Below are positions 1-7,806 of a stretch of DNA of 50,220 bases, one piece after another; the stretch's first letter is position 1, and the number at the start of each line of letters is the position of its first letter. The position numbers and the translations under genes are program-made. The stretch is from Klebsiella pneumoniae. GTDB lineage: Bacteria; Myxococcota_A; UBA796; SXON01. The stretch lies in the NCBI GenBank assembly GCA_945862325.1, contig CAMAXZ010000029.1, forward strand, positions 1 through 50,220, in the 5' to 3' direction. The notes under the pieces were generated by a model. It saw only the letters and a list, made by a program, of their open reading frames with translations, made no database searches and was not told the DNA's origin.

Positions 1-474
1 GGCGCCTCCGGCGCCGACGACGGTGGCAGCGCCGCGGGCGCGCTCTATGTGTTCACGTCGGTGAACCCCGACTCCGCGTCGGTGGACACGAGCGTGGCGG
101 ACGCCGTCGCGACGATCGTCGGCGACAACGCCAACGACGGGGTCGGCACGAGCGTGGCGATCGGCGACGTCGACGACGACGGCGAAGTGGACCTGCTCAT
201 CGGCGCGAGCGGCTGGGACGCCGCGACGAGCGCCGCGAGCGCCGGCGCGGCGTGGGTCGTCCGCGGGCCGCTGTCGGGCACCTACGACCTCTCGCTGAAC
301 ACCGACTACGCCGCCCGCTACCTCGGCGATGACGCGTCGGACGCCTGTGGCGCGGCGGTGGCGCTCGCCGACATGGACAACGACGGCGACGACGACGTCG
401 CGATCGGGTGCAGCGCGGGCGACGCCGACACGGTCACCGGGCGCGGCACGGTGTACTTCTTCGAGAGCCCCTGA
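1..474 (+). CDS. FG-GAP repeat protein, C-terminal part (gene starts before the window)
   Basis: The reading frame is open from base 1 and ends with TGA at 472-474, so only the last 157 residues are present. At least three FG-GAP-type repeats are visible, each with a calcium-binding-like loop: DVDDDGEVDLLIGAS around residues 56-70 and DMDNDGDDDVAIGCS near residue 124. Repeats of this kind normally form integrin-like beta-propellers on secreted or surface proteins. The protein ends in a beta strand (VYFFESP) with no MYXO-CTERM tail, unlike the FG-GAP proteins at the far end of the window. It converges on the GST gene with 13 bases between the stops. The partner or ligand cannot be inferred. 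Confidence 0.85.
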   Translation, partial: GASGADDGGSAAGALYVFTSVNPDSASVDTSVADAVATIVGDNANDGVGTSVAIGDVDDDGEVDLLIGASGWDAATSAASAGAAWVVRGPLSGTYDLSLNTDYAARYLGDDASDACGAAVALADMDNDGDDDVAIGCSAGDADTVTGRGTVYFFESP

Positions 475-487
475 GCGGCCGTCCGCG

Positions 488-1192
488 TCAACCCTCGTCG
501 AGCTCCGGGTACCGGCGGAAGATGCCGTGCTCGTTGAACGCGAGGCGGCGCGGCGAGGCGAGGTAGGCCGCGACGTTCGGGCGGGCGCGCACGCGGTCGC
601 GGAGGGCGCGGAGGCGGGGGGCTTCTTGGCGCGCCATCGCCCGCGGGAACGCCCACTCGAGGCCTTCCAGGAGCTGGAACGCCGACAGGTCGGCGTAGCT
701 GTGCGCACCTCTGGCGAGGTGGCCGTCCCCCCGCGCCAACGCGCGCTCGAACCAGGCGATCCACCGCGGGAGGCGTTCGGTCCGGAAGGCGGCTGCCGCG
801 CGGATCGCCGCTTCGCGCTGGTCTTCGTAGTACAGCGCCGTGGACACGGGGTGGTGGGTGTCGTGCACCTCCGCGACGACGTCCGCGACGGTGAGCTGCA
901 CCTGGAGCGCCTCGACCGCCACGTCCGGGGCGATGAGGCCGCGCGTCGTGGCGACGTGGTGCAGGACCGCGGCGACCTGCGCCACCACCGTGGCGCCGTC
1001 GACGAGGATCGGAGGGGCGAAGGGCGTGAGCGCGGGGCTCGCGTCGGCGCGGAGGGCCTGGAGGGCGGGGATGCCGCCGCCGTCGGCGACGGGCAGGCGC
1101 GCGACGTCGACGTAGGCGAGGCCCGCGTCCTCGAGGAGCAGGCGGACGAACTCGCCCCGGCCGGGGAGGTGGGGCCAGTAGTAGAGCTTCAT
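488..1192 (-). CDS. Glutathione S-transferase family protein
   Basis: A 234-residue protein of usual GST length. The N-terminus MKLYYWPHLPGRGEFVRLLL is the thioredoxin-fold start of sigma/alpha-like GSTs (Tyr followed by GRGE and helix 1). PPILVDGATVVAQ supplies the cis-Pro strand and substrate loop, and a helical C-terminal domain follows from about residue 90. The start ATG at 1192 overlaps the TGA of egtD (ATGA), so it is the third gene of an egtB-egtD-GST unit. That context suggests a role with a low-molecular-weight thiol, possibly ergothioneine or glutathione conjugation. The family is clear, the substrate is not. An isomerase or peroxidase activity is an alternative, since GST-fold proteins vary widely. 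Confidence 0.85.
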   Translation of the reverse strand: MKLYYWPHLPGRGEFVRLLLEDAGLAYVDVARLPVADGGGIPALQALRADASPALTPFAPPILVDGATVVAQVAAVLHHVATTRGLIAPDVAVEALQVQLTVADVVAEVHDTHHPVSTALYYEDQREAAIRAAAAFRTERLPRWIAWFERALARGDGHLARGAHSYADLSAFQLLEGLEWAFPRAMARQEAPRLRALRDRVRARPNVAAYLASPRRLAFNEHGIFRRYPELDEG

Positions 1193-2133
1193 GCGCGCGG
1201 AGTAGCCGGCCCGACGGCCCGGAGCAGCACCTGCGCGAACGGCCACTCCTCGTCGACCCACGCGTCGACGGGTCGGAAGCCGGCGTCGCGCGCCCACTCC
1301 GTCACCTCGTCCACGGCGTAGCGGTGGCTCGACTCGGTCCACAGCGTCTCGCCGGGGGTGAGGGTCACGTCCACGCCGAGCACCTCGGCGCGGACCTCCC
1401 GGGTGGCGACGAGGTGCATCTCCACCCTCCGCCCGGCCTCCTGCCAACGCGCCTCGTGTCGGAAGGCGTCGAGCGGCAGGCTCGCGCCGTGCTCGCGGTT
1501 GAGGCGCACCAGCACGTTGCGGTTGAACGCGGCGGTGACGCCGAGCGCATCGTCGTAGGCCGCGAGCAGCATGGATACCGACTTCGGCAGGTCGAACGCG
1601 AGGAGAAAGGTGTCGCCGGCGCGGAGGCGGCCGCGCAGGCGCGCCAGGAACCCGGGCACCTCGGCCCGGTCGAAGTTGGACAGGGTGCTCCCCAGGAAGA
1701 GCACGAGCACGGCCGCTTCCGGGCGATCGTCCAGCGCCTCCCCGAGGCCTTCGAACCAGTCGCCCACGACCGCGCGGGGCGTGACGCCGTCGACCGCCCC
1801 GACCGCGCGCGTGCAGCGATCGAGGGCGGCGTCGGACACATCGATCCCAACGAACTCGGCGCCGTGCACGCGCTCGGCCACTCCACGCATCACGACCGCC
1901 GCGGCGGCGCCCGAGCCGGGTCCGAGCTCGATCACGCGCGCGACCGGGCCGACCGCGTCGAGCACGTCGTCGAGGTGATCGACGAGCACGCGCGCGCCCG
2001 CGCGGGCCACCCCGTACTCGGGCAGCAGGGTGATCGCGTCGAACAGCGCGGACCCCAAGGCGTCGTAGAGCAGGGCGGCCGGGAGCCGCCGCGGGCGGGC
2101 GCGCAGCCCTTCGACGATGTCGTCGATCATCAT
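1189..2133 (-). CDS. egtD: L-histidine N(alpha)-methyltransferase, ergothioneine biosynthesis
   Basis: Predicted to trimethylate the alpha-amino group of histidine with SAM, giving hercynine, the first step of ergothioneine synthesis. The 314 residues match the EgtD family (about 320). YDALGSALFDAITLLPEYG near residues 21-39 is the family signature, followed by the SAM-binding strand/loop VIELGPGSGAAA. A later FLGSTLSNFD segment matches the EgtD region after motif IV. Start ATG at 2133 overlaps the egtB stop (ATGA), and its own TGA overlaps the GST start. The order egtB-egtD on one strand supports the pathway call. No egtA, egtC or egtE is seen in the window. Confidence 0.93.
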   Translation of the reverse strand: MMIDDIVEGLRARPRRLPAALLYDALGSALFDAITLLPEYGVARAGARVLVDHLDDVLDAVGPVARVIELGPGSGAAAAVVMRGVAERVHGAEFVGIDVSDAALDRCTRAVGAVDGVTPRAVVGDWFEGLGEALDDRPEAAVLVLFLGSTLSNFDRAEVPGFLARLRGRLRAGDTFLLAFDLPKSVSMLLAAYDDALGVTAAFNRNVLVRLNREHGASLPLDAFRHEARWQEAGRRVEMHLVATREVRAEVLGVDVTLTPGETLWTESSHRYAVDEVTEWARDAGFRPVDAWVDEEWPFAQVLLRAVGPATPRA

Positions 2134-3404
2134 GCCTCCACGGGGCGGAACTTCGCGAACACCTGCCGATAGCGCGGCTGGAACCAGTTGCGGAACGACG
2201 GTCGGATCAGGCTGGGGTCGGTGGCGGGGCTCGCGCCCTTCATCACGTAGTGCTTTCCGTCGAAGAAGTTCAAGGAATAACCACGGTAGAAGGGGAGCGG
2301 CTCGAAGCCCGCGAAGGGCGCGAACGGGGTGCTCGTCCACTCCCAGCCGTCCGCGCACAATGCTTCGACACCAAAACGTCCCGCGGCGCGGGTGCCCACG
2401 GGCGAGGGGTCCGGCGCGCGCCCGCGTTCGCGCACGGACCCCGACGCGGTCGCGGCGTCGTCACCGCCGGCGCGGTGCCACTCCGCCTCGGTCATCAGGC
2501 GGGCCCCGCGCCAACGGCACCAGGCGACGGCCTCGGCGTGGCTGACCCACACCGGCCAGGCCGCCGGGAGCGGCGTCCACCCCGCGGAGGCCCGGAGCTC
2601 CCACCCGAGGGGCGCGGCGGCCGACGGGCGCCAATGCGCGGGCGCCGTGTGGCCCCCGGCGCGCAGCGACGCCCACGACGTCGGGTCCCAGAAGGCGGGC
2701 TCGCTGTAGCCCCCCTCCGCGATGAACCTCGCGAACTCTCCGCAGGTGACGGGGCGCGACCACACCCGGAACGCGTCGACCTCCACGTCGTGGGCGTCGT
2801 ACTCGTTGTCCCATCCCCGGTGCGGGGCATCCTCGCGGCGACGGCCGAGGGTGGCCACGCCGGTCGGCACGTCCCTCCAGTGCGCGACGGTGGCGCTCGC
2901 CCCGCACGGCTCCGGCGGCGTCGCATCGACGAGGAGAGCGGGGTCGAGGCCTCGAATCAGGTACTCGAGGGTCTCCGCGTGCATGAGGCGGTGCTCGATC
3001 GCCATCCGGGCCGCCCACCCATCCTCGAGCCAACCCGCGAGGGGCGCCCGCGCCGTCACATCGTCGACCTCACGGCGAAGGTCGAGGATCCAACGTCGGA
3101 TGTCGGCGGCGTTCGGCCAGTCCTCGGGCCCGTCCGTCGGGAGACCGTCGCCGACGGGGTCGATCCCGAACGCGAACAGCTCCGGCCAATCGGCGACGGA
3201 CGAGCTTCGTCCGCCGATGTCGCGGGCCAGGAGGTTCCAGTCGAACGCGTCGAGGTGTCCGAGGTAGAAGACGAGGCGGTGCCGCTCGGCGACCGGCCGC
3301 ACCAGCAGCGCTTCGGGGCGCAGCCGCGCGAAGATCGCGTCGGTGACCGCGCGTGCCCGGGCGAGCTCCGCCGCGAGCGTGACGCGCAGGGGGGTGTCCG
3401 TCAA
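2130..3404 (-). CDS. egtB: Ergothioneine biosynthesis sulfoxide synthase EgtB (iron-dependent)
   Basis: Joins hercynine to a thiol donor (gamma-glutamylcysteine or cysteine) with O2 to give a sulfoxide. It is a 424-residue two-domain protein. An N-terminal DinB-like domain carries the iron triad: His50 in YLGHLDAFDW, then H138-x3-H142-x-E144 in EHRLMHAETL. A C-terminal formylglycine-enzyme-like (FGE-sulfatase) domain runs from about residue 175 and contains GARLMTEAEWHRA and ends FRNWFQPRYRQVFAKFRP. I chose a TTG start at 3404 because GGAGG lies 4 bases upstream (3409-3413) and the frame upstream of it runs into the preceding lipoprotein gene. Its stop overlaps the egtD start. The donor thiol cannot be read from sequence alone. 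Confidence 0.93.
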   Translation of the reverse strand: MTDTPLRVTLAAELARARAVTDAIFARLRPEALLVRPVAERHRLVFYLGHLDAFDWNLLARDIGGRSSSVADWPELFAFGIDPVGDGLPTDGPEDWPNAADIRRWILDLRREVDDVTARAPLAGWLEDGWAARMAIEHRLMHAETLEYLIRGLDPALLVDATPPEPCGASATVAHWRDVPTGVATLGRRREDAPHRGWDNEYDAHDVEVDAFRVWSRPVTCGEFARFIAEGGYSEPAFWDPTSWASLRAGGHTAPAHWRPSAAAPLGWELRASAGWTPLPAAWPVWVSHAEAVAWCRWRGARLMTEAEWHRAGGDDAATASGSVRERGRAPDPSPVGTRAAGRFGVEALCADGWEWTSTPFAPFAGFEPLPFYRGYSLNFFDGKHYVMKGASPATDPSLIRPSFRNWFQPRYRQVFAKFRPVEA

Positions 3405-3418
3405 CGAGCCTCCAGGGC

Positions 3419-4513
3419 TCAATCGTACCGCGCGACGATCCCGTTGAAGGCTCGGTTCGGCTCGGTCCCGTCGGTGACGTAGAGGTCCGCCGCGTAGCCC
3501 GACCCTTCCACCACGCGCCAGACGGTGTAGTACCAACCGGCGTTGGCGGTCACGTAGTAGTCGCCCGACTCTCCGTCGATCGCGAGCATGAACGGGGTCC
3601 AGTCCTCGTCCGCCCACCGCTCTTCCTCGACCCAGGCGTTGCTCGCCGCGTCGAAGCGCCAGATCCCGTACCCGGTGGCGCTCACCGCGGGCGCGTACCA
3701 ATCGCCGCCGTCGCGGTGGGCGCCGCTGAGCATGTTGTGGGTCGGCGCCGCGATGTCCGGCGCGATGTGCACGACGAGCCCGCCCGCGGCCGTCCAGGTG
3801 GCGAAGCCGCCGAAGTAGTCGAAGATGCCGACCTCGCCCGTCGCCCAGTCGACGGCGACCGCCGACCCCAGGAGCTCGACGTTCGGGGTCTCGAAGTCGA
3901 CCTCCCACCGCGCGAGCTCGGTCACGGTGCCGTCGTCCGACACCGACACGAGGCTGTCGATCGTGACGCCGTAGGCCGTGCCGTCCGGCCCTACCGCGAC
4001 CCCCCAGAGCCCGTAGTCGGTCTCGGAGAAGTCGCCGATCCGGGTGCACGTGCCGTCTGCGTCGACGATCGCGGCGGAGCCCTGCGCGTCGTTGACGAAC
4101 CAGCCGCCGTCGGCGCGCCGGTCGATCCACATCGGGTAGCACCCGTCGCTCACCGTGACGCTGTCGTCGACCCGGCCGATCGTGTCGATGGTGAGGATCT
4201 CGCTGGAGCCCTCGGCGGCCACGTACGCGACGTCGAGGCCGGCGAACTCCTCGTCCACGCGCCCGTCGCAGTCGTTGTCCTTGCCGTCGTTGTCGTCCTC
4301 CGGACGCCCGGGGGACACCCGAACGTCGGTGTCGTCGCAGTCGCCCTCGTCCGGCGTGTAGCCGTCGTCGTCGAGGTCGCCGTCGGTGTCGTCGGTGTCG
4401 GCCGGGTCGGTGTCGAGGCCGTCGTCGGTGTCCGTCGCCGTGTCGTCGGGTTCGGGCTTCACGGACACGCCGGTCCCGGCGAGGTTGCAGGCGACGAGGA
4501 AAATCAGCAACAT
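3419..4513 (-). CDS. Lipoprotein with acidic MopE-type motif and probable beta-propeller
   Basis: A 364-residue protein starting at ATG 4513 behind AAGGAAGG. The signal peptide is very short (MLLIFLVACN) with a lipobox LVAC, so it is probably an outer-membrane lipoprotein. After the Cys comes an Asp/Thr-rich linker and one MopE-like unit (DDDGYTPDEGDCDDTD...DNDGKDNDCDGRVDEE, residues about 50-90). The rest repeats short strands such as GYGIWRFDAASNAW and YAADLYVTD, suggesting a beta-propeller of NHL/SMP-30 type; this fold is inferred only. An ATG ten codons upstream (4543) would give an extended start but has no better ribosome site. It ends 14 bases before egtB and may be co-transcribed with it. 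Function unknown. Confidence 0.8.
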   Translation of the reverse strand: MLLIFLVACNLAGTGVSVKPEPDDTATDTDDGLDTDPADTDDTDGDLDDDGYTPDEGDCDDTDVRVSPGRPEDDNDGKDNDCDGRVDEEFAGLDVAYVAAEGSSEILTIDTIGRVDDSVTVSDGCYPMWIDRRADGGWFVNDAQGSAAIVDADGTCTRIGDFSETDYGLWGVAVGPDGTAYGVTIDSLVSVSDDGTVTELARWEVDFETPNVELLGSAVAVDWATGEVGIFDYFGGFATWTAAGGLVVHIAPDIAAPTHNMLSGAHRDGGDWYAPAVSATGYGIWRFDAASNAWVEEERWADEDWTPFMLAIDGESGDYYVTANAGWYYTVWRVVEGSGYAADLYVTDGTEPNRAFNGIVARYD

Positions 4514-4546
4514 CTCGATGGCCTTCCTTGTTGGCTTCGACACGCG

Positions 4547-4552
4547 TAGAAT
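4547..4552 (+). promoter_or_regulatory. Possible -10 element for the lipoprotein at 4574
   Basis: TAGAAT matches the sigma-70 -10 consensus at five of six bases and lies 22 bases before the TTG start of the plus-strand lipoprotein. I see no good -35 at the usual distance. A CCACGCGTGG palindrome follows at 4556-4565. Confidence 0.25.
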
Positions 4553-4573
4553 GCCACCACGCGTGGACGTCCC

Positions 4574-5857
4574 TTGATTCTACCCCTCTCGCTGCTCTTC
4601 GCCTGCTCCGAATACGACCTGAAGGGCGAAGACGCGGTCGGCACCGTCGACGAGCCGACGACGGCGCCGGCGGTCGAGGTGGATCCGGTGTTCCTCGACT
4701 TCGGCACCGCCGCGATCGGGGTCCGCACCGACCCACAGCTCGTCACGATCCGCAACGTGGGCGACGCGGCGTTGGGCGTGCGCGGGGTCACGGTCGACGC
4801 CGGGCCGTTCGTGTTCACGCAGACCGCGCCGACGACCCTGCTGCCACCCGGCGGCGAGGCTCAGTTCGCGCTCGCGTACCTCCCGGGCGACGTCGGCGAG
4901 CACACCGGGGTCGTCTCGGTCCGCACCGACGACCCGACGACCCCCGTCGTGACGGTCGACATGGTCGGTCGCGCCGAGGCGCCGGACGTGGCGATCTCGC
5001 CCTACCTCCACGACTTCGGCACCCTCGACCCCTTCGCCACCGACTCCGTCCTGATCACCGTCACCAACGAGGGCAACGGCACCTTGAACGTCAGCGACGT
5101 GACGTGGGCCGCGACCTCCGGCGACATGACGACCGACGCGGTGGGCGGGCCCTTCACGCTCGCCTCCGGCGAGTCCCGCACGTGGACGATCGCCTACGCG
5201 CCCACGGACGACGTGCCCGACGAGGGGTCGATCTCGGTGTGGTCCGACGACCCGGACGAGCCCGTGATCACGGCGCAGGCCATCGGAAACGGCAGGCTGT
5301 TCGAGGGGTTCTCGACCGGCTGGTACATCGTCGACGACAGCACGAACTACGAGACGACGTCGAACCCGAGCTACCGCGTCGACACCCACGGCGACTCCGA
5401 CGGCTACTGGTACGAGCCGAGCGGCGCGCGCGGCATGGTGGACTCGGCGGACCCCGTCGCCGACTTCGCGGTCCTGCGCGACTACGTCATCACCCGGGCC
5501 GGCGCGCCAACCCCGGTCACGGGGCCGCTCAACTTCCGCAGCACGAGCACGGTCCCTTCGCTCACGTACGCCTCGTACAGCTACATCGTGTGTGACTTCT
5601 GGATCGACCCCTCGGAGGATCCCGCGGACTACGAGGTTCAGACCGGCACGGTCGACGACGGTCTGCGGGTCATCGTCAACGGCGTGGTGCTCGGCGACGT
5701 GGTGTTGAGCGGGTCGGGCCGTTGGTCGCTCGACGGGGTGGGCGTCCCCGGCGAGGTCAACACCCTCGCGGTGATCCTCATGGACAACGCCGCCGTCGAC
5801 AAGTACGTGAACGACCTCGCCTTCTTGAAGGACGGGGTCATCGTCGAGGGGTCCTGA
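4574..5857 (+). CDS. Lipoprotein with two Ig-like (ASH/choice-of-anchor D type) domains
   Basis: 427 residues. The signal is short (MILPLSLLFACS, lipobox LFAC). Two successive Ig-like repeats follow: VDPVFLDFGTAAIGVRTDPQ...TIRNVGDAAL (from about residue 36) and ISPYLHDFGTLDPFATDSVLIT...NEGNGTLNV (from about residue 141). This LDFG...G...N.G..L pattern is typical of ASH/HYDIN-like domains found in choice-of-anchor D proteins. The C-terminal 180 residues are unassigned, with WYIVDDSTNYETTSNPSY suggesting a lectin-like or sandwich domain. The TTG start is chosen because it puts the lipobox at residues 8-11; no in-frame ATG precedes it. Likely cell-surface. Function unknown. Confidence 0.8.
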   Translation: MILPLSLLFACSEYDLKGEDAVGTVDEPTTAPAVEVDPVFLDFGTAAIGVRTDPQLVTIRNVGDAALGVRGVTVDAGPFVFTQTAPTTLLPPGGEAQFALAYLPGDVGEHTGVVSVRTDDPTTPVVTVDMVGRAEAPDVAISPYLHDFGTLDPFATDSVLITVTNEGNGTLNVSDVTWAATSGDMTTDAVGGPFTLASGESRTWTIAYAPTDDVPDEGSISVWSDDPDEPVITAQAIGNGRLFEGFSTGWYIVDDSTNYETTSNPSYRVDTHGDSDGYWYEPSGARGMVDSADPVADFAVLRDYVITRAGAPTPVTGPLNFRSTSTVPSLTYASYSYIVCDFWIDPSEDPADYEVQTGTVDDGLRVIVNGVVLGDVVLSGSGRWSLDGVGVPGEVNTLAVILMDNAAVDKYVNDLAFLKDGVIVEGS

Positions 5858-5860
5858 CGG

Positions 5861-7738
5861 TCAGGGGTCGGCGGCGATCGCCCGCTCGCTCAGCAGCGTC
5901 GCCATGGCGAGGATCGTCGCCTGCGGGTTGACCCCGAGCCCCGTGGGCAGGATCGAGCCGTCCATCACGTACACCCCCGGCGCGCCGTGGCGCTCGCCGT
6001 CCGGCGAGACCGCGCTCGTGGTCGGGTCCGTCCCCATGCGGGCCGTCCCGTTGACGTGCGCGCTGAACATGCCGCAGGTGTTGGGGGCGAACGGGGCGCG
6101 CGCGATGGCCGGCAGCTCGGACGCGTCGCGCACGCGAACGGGGTCGGTGTGCAGCGTGAACACCTCGTGGGCTCCCGCGGCGAGGTGCAGGCGCGCCGCC
6201 GCGGTGATCGAGGCGAGCACGTTCGCCCGGTCCTTCGGCCCCAAGGAGTAGCGGATCGACACGCCCCCGTCGCGACGCGCGCGCACCTGGCCGGTGTCGC
6301 GGTCGCCGTCGGCGCCGTCGCGCGTGAGGGCGATGAACGCCCCGTAGTTCCGGATGCCCGACATCATCTCGGCGTGGCGCGGGCCGAAGCCGGGGAGGGC
6401 CACGGCGGCGAGGCCCGGGGAGAGCGGAGGGCACTGGAGCCAGAAGCCGTAGCCGTCGCGACCGTACAGGTGCTCGTCCACCGTCGCGGTCATCGGCGCG
6501 CCCGTGTCGGCGGCGATCGGGCGATCGTAGCGACCGACCACCGCCGTGGTGGGATGCAGGCGCAGCCATCGGCCGACGGCGCCGCCCCCCAACCCGGAGC
6601 GCTCGAGCAGGACCGGCGTGCCGACGGCGCCGGCCGCGACCACCACGGTCGGCGCGGTGACCGTGAGCGGGACGATGCCCTCGGGCCCCCGAACGGCCGC
6701 GAGCACGCGCTTCGTGCCCCGCCGCCCGGGCTCGAGGCGTTGGATGCGTCGCACGGTCGCCTCGGTGTAGAGCGTCGCCCCCCGCGCGAACGCTCGCGGG
6801 AGCCACACCTCGAGCGCGTCCTGCTTCGCGCCGTATTGGCACCCCGTGCTGCACCAGGAGCAACGCACACATCCGCGCGCGTTGATGCGCCCCTCGGTGG
6901 CCGCCCACCCGAGCGCGCGCGCGCCGTCGAGAAGGAGTCGATTGTTCGGCGTGTGGTCCACGACGTCGGTTGCGCCCACCTCCTGTTCGATCCGTGCGTA
7001 GGCGGCGTCGAGGCCGGAGGGGTCGAACCCGAAGCGCCGCGCCCACTCGTCGCGGACCCACGGCGGGAGGCGCAACATCATCATCCAATTGACCACGGTG
7101 CCGCCGCCCGCCGCCTCGCCTTGCAGGAGGGTGTACGCGAGGTCGTCGGTGGCGCGCAGCGCGGCGTCGGCCCAGAGGCGTCGGGAGCCGCGCGCCTCGT
7201 CGTGCACCAGGGCGTCTCCGCGTACCCAAGCGCCCTTCTCGAGCACCACCACCCGCCGCCCGGCCTCGGCGAAGCGCGCGGCGGCGCACGCGCCCCCCGC
7301 TCCGGAGCCGATCACGACGACGTCGGCGTCGATGTGCAGCGCCGCCCGCATGCGCGCGCCGCTCACGACGGCTTGCGGCGGCACCGCGGAGCGGGTGGCC
7401 GCGGTGGGGCCGGGCGCACCCGGCGCCGCGGTGTACGCGGCGGCGAGCGCCGTGCGGCGGAGGAGCTGAAAGACGGTGCGTTGGAGCGGGATGCTCGATC
7501 GCTCCCAACGGCGCAGCGCCGCGATGCGCGCCTCGGGCGCCGCGCCGGCAAACGAACCAAAGCCGCCCGCGGTGAGCGCGAACAGGCGGAGCGCGGTGGC
7601 GGCGTCGGCGCGGACGTGCGGGGGGGCCTCCGCGAGCCAGGCGTCGACGGCCGCGGAGACGTCGGCTCCGGCGGGGGTGATCACCGAGCAGGCGGCGGCG
7701 AGCGCGGCGCGCTCGGGAGCGGCGAGGAGCGGAGACAT
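5861..7738 (-). CDS. GMC-family FAD oxidoreductase, long-chain alcohol oxidase-like
   Basis: 625 residues. Residues 1-130 form a helical N-terminal extension. The FAD dinucleotide motif VVIGSGAGGACAAARF sits at about 141-156. The substrate half contains a cysteine cluster C290-x2-C293-x2-C296-x3-C300 followed by QYGAKQDALE, similar in place to the CRxGxKQ segment of fatty-alcohol oxidases. The C-terminal GMC domain has CGMFSAHVNGTARMGTDP and the closing PTGLGVNPQATILAMA, which include the catalytic His and Asn regions. It likely oxidises an alcohol with FAD; cholesterol oxidase-like or FAO-like substrates are possible. Divergent from the OGT-like gene. No Tat or Sec signal is evident. Confidence 0.88.
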   Translation of the reverse strand: MSPLLAAPERAALAAACSVITPAGADVSAAVDAWLAEAPPHVRADAATALRLFALTAGGFGSFAGAAPEARIAALRRWERSSIPLQRTVFQLLRRTALAAAYTAAPGAPGPTAATRSAVPPQAVVSGARMRAALHIDADVVVIGSGAGGACAAARFAEAGRRVVVLEKGAWVRGDALVHDEARGSRRLWADAALRATDDLAYTLLQGEAAGGGTVVNWMMMLRLPPWVRDEWARRFGFDPSGLDAAYARIEQEVGATDVVDHTPNNRLLLDGARALGWAATEGRINARGCVRCSWCSTGCQYGAKQDALEVWLPRAFARGATLYTEATVRRIQRLEPGRRGTKRVLAAVRGPEGIVPLTVTAPTVVVAAGAVGTPVLLERSGLGGGAVGRWLRLHPTTAVVGRYDRPIAADTGAPMTATVDEHLYGRDGYGFWLQCPPLSPGLAAVALPGFGPRHAEMMSGIRNYGAFIALTRDGADGDRDTGQVRARRDGGVSIRYSLGPKDRANVLASITAAARLHLAAGAHEVFTLHTDPVRVRDASELPAIARAPFAPNTCGMFSAHVNGTARMGTDPTTSAVSPDGERHGAPGVYVMDGSILPTGLGVNPQATILAMATLLSERAIAADP

Positions 7739-7806
7739 GTCACCTCGCCGTAACACAGGTGGACCGCGGCCTCGTCGCCGTTGCACCGAAGAGATACCGG
7801 GCGGAG

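Noticed and set aside
3405..4736. A much longer egtB gene reaching past 4700 in the same frame
   Set aside because: The upstream part is Arg-rich out-of-frame translation of the lipoprotein gene; GGAGG-TTG at 3404 fits the family length.
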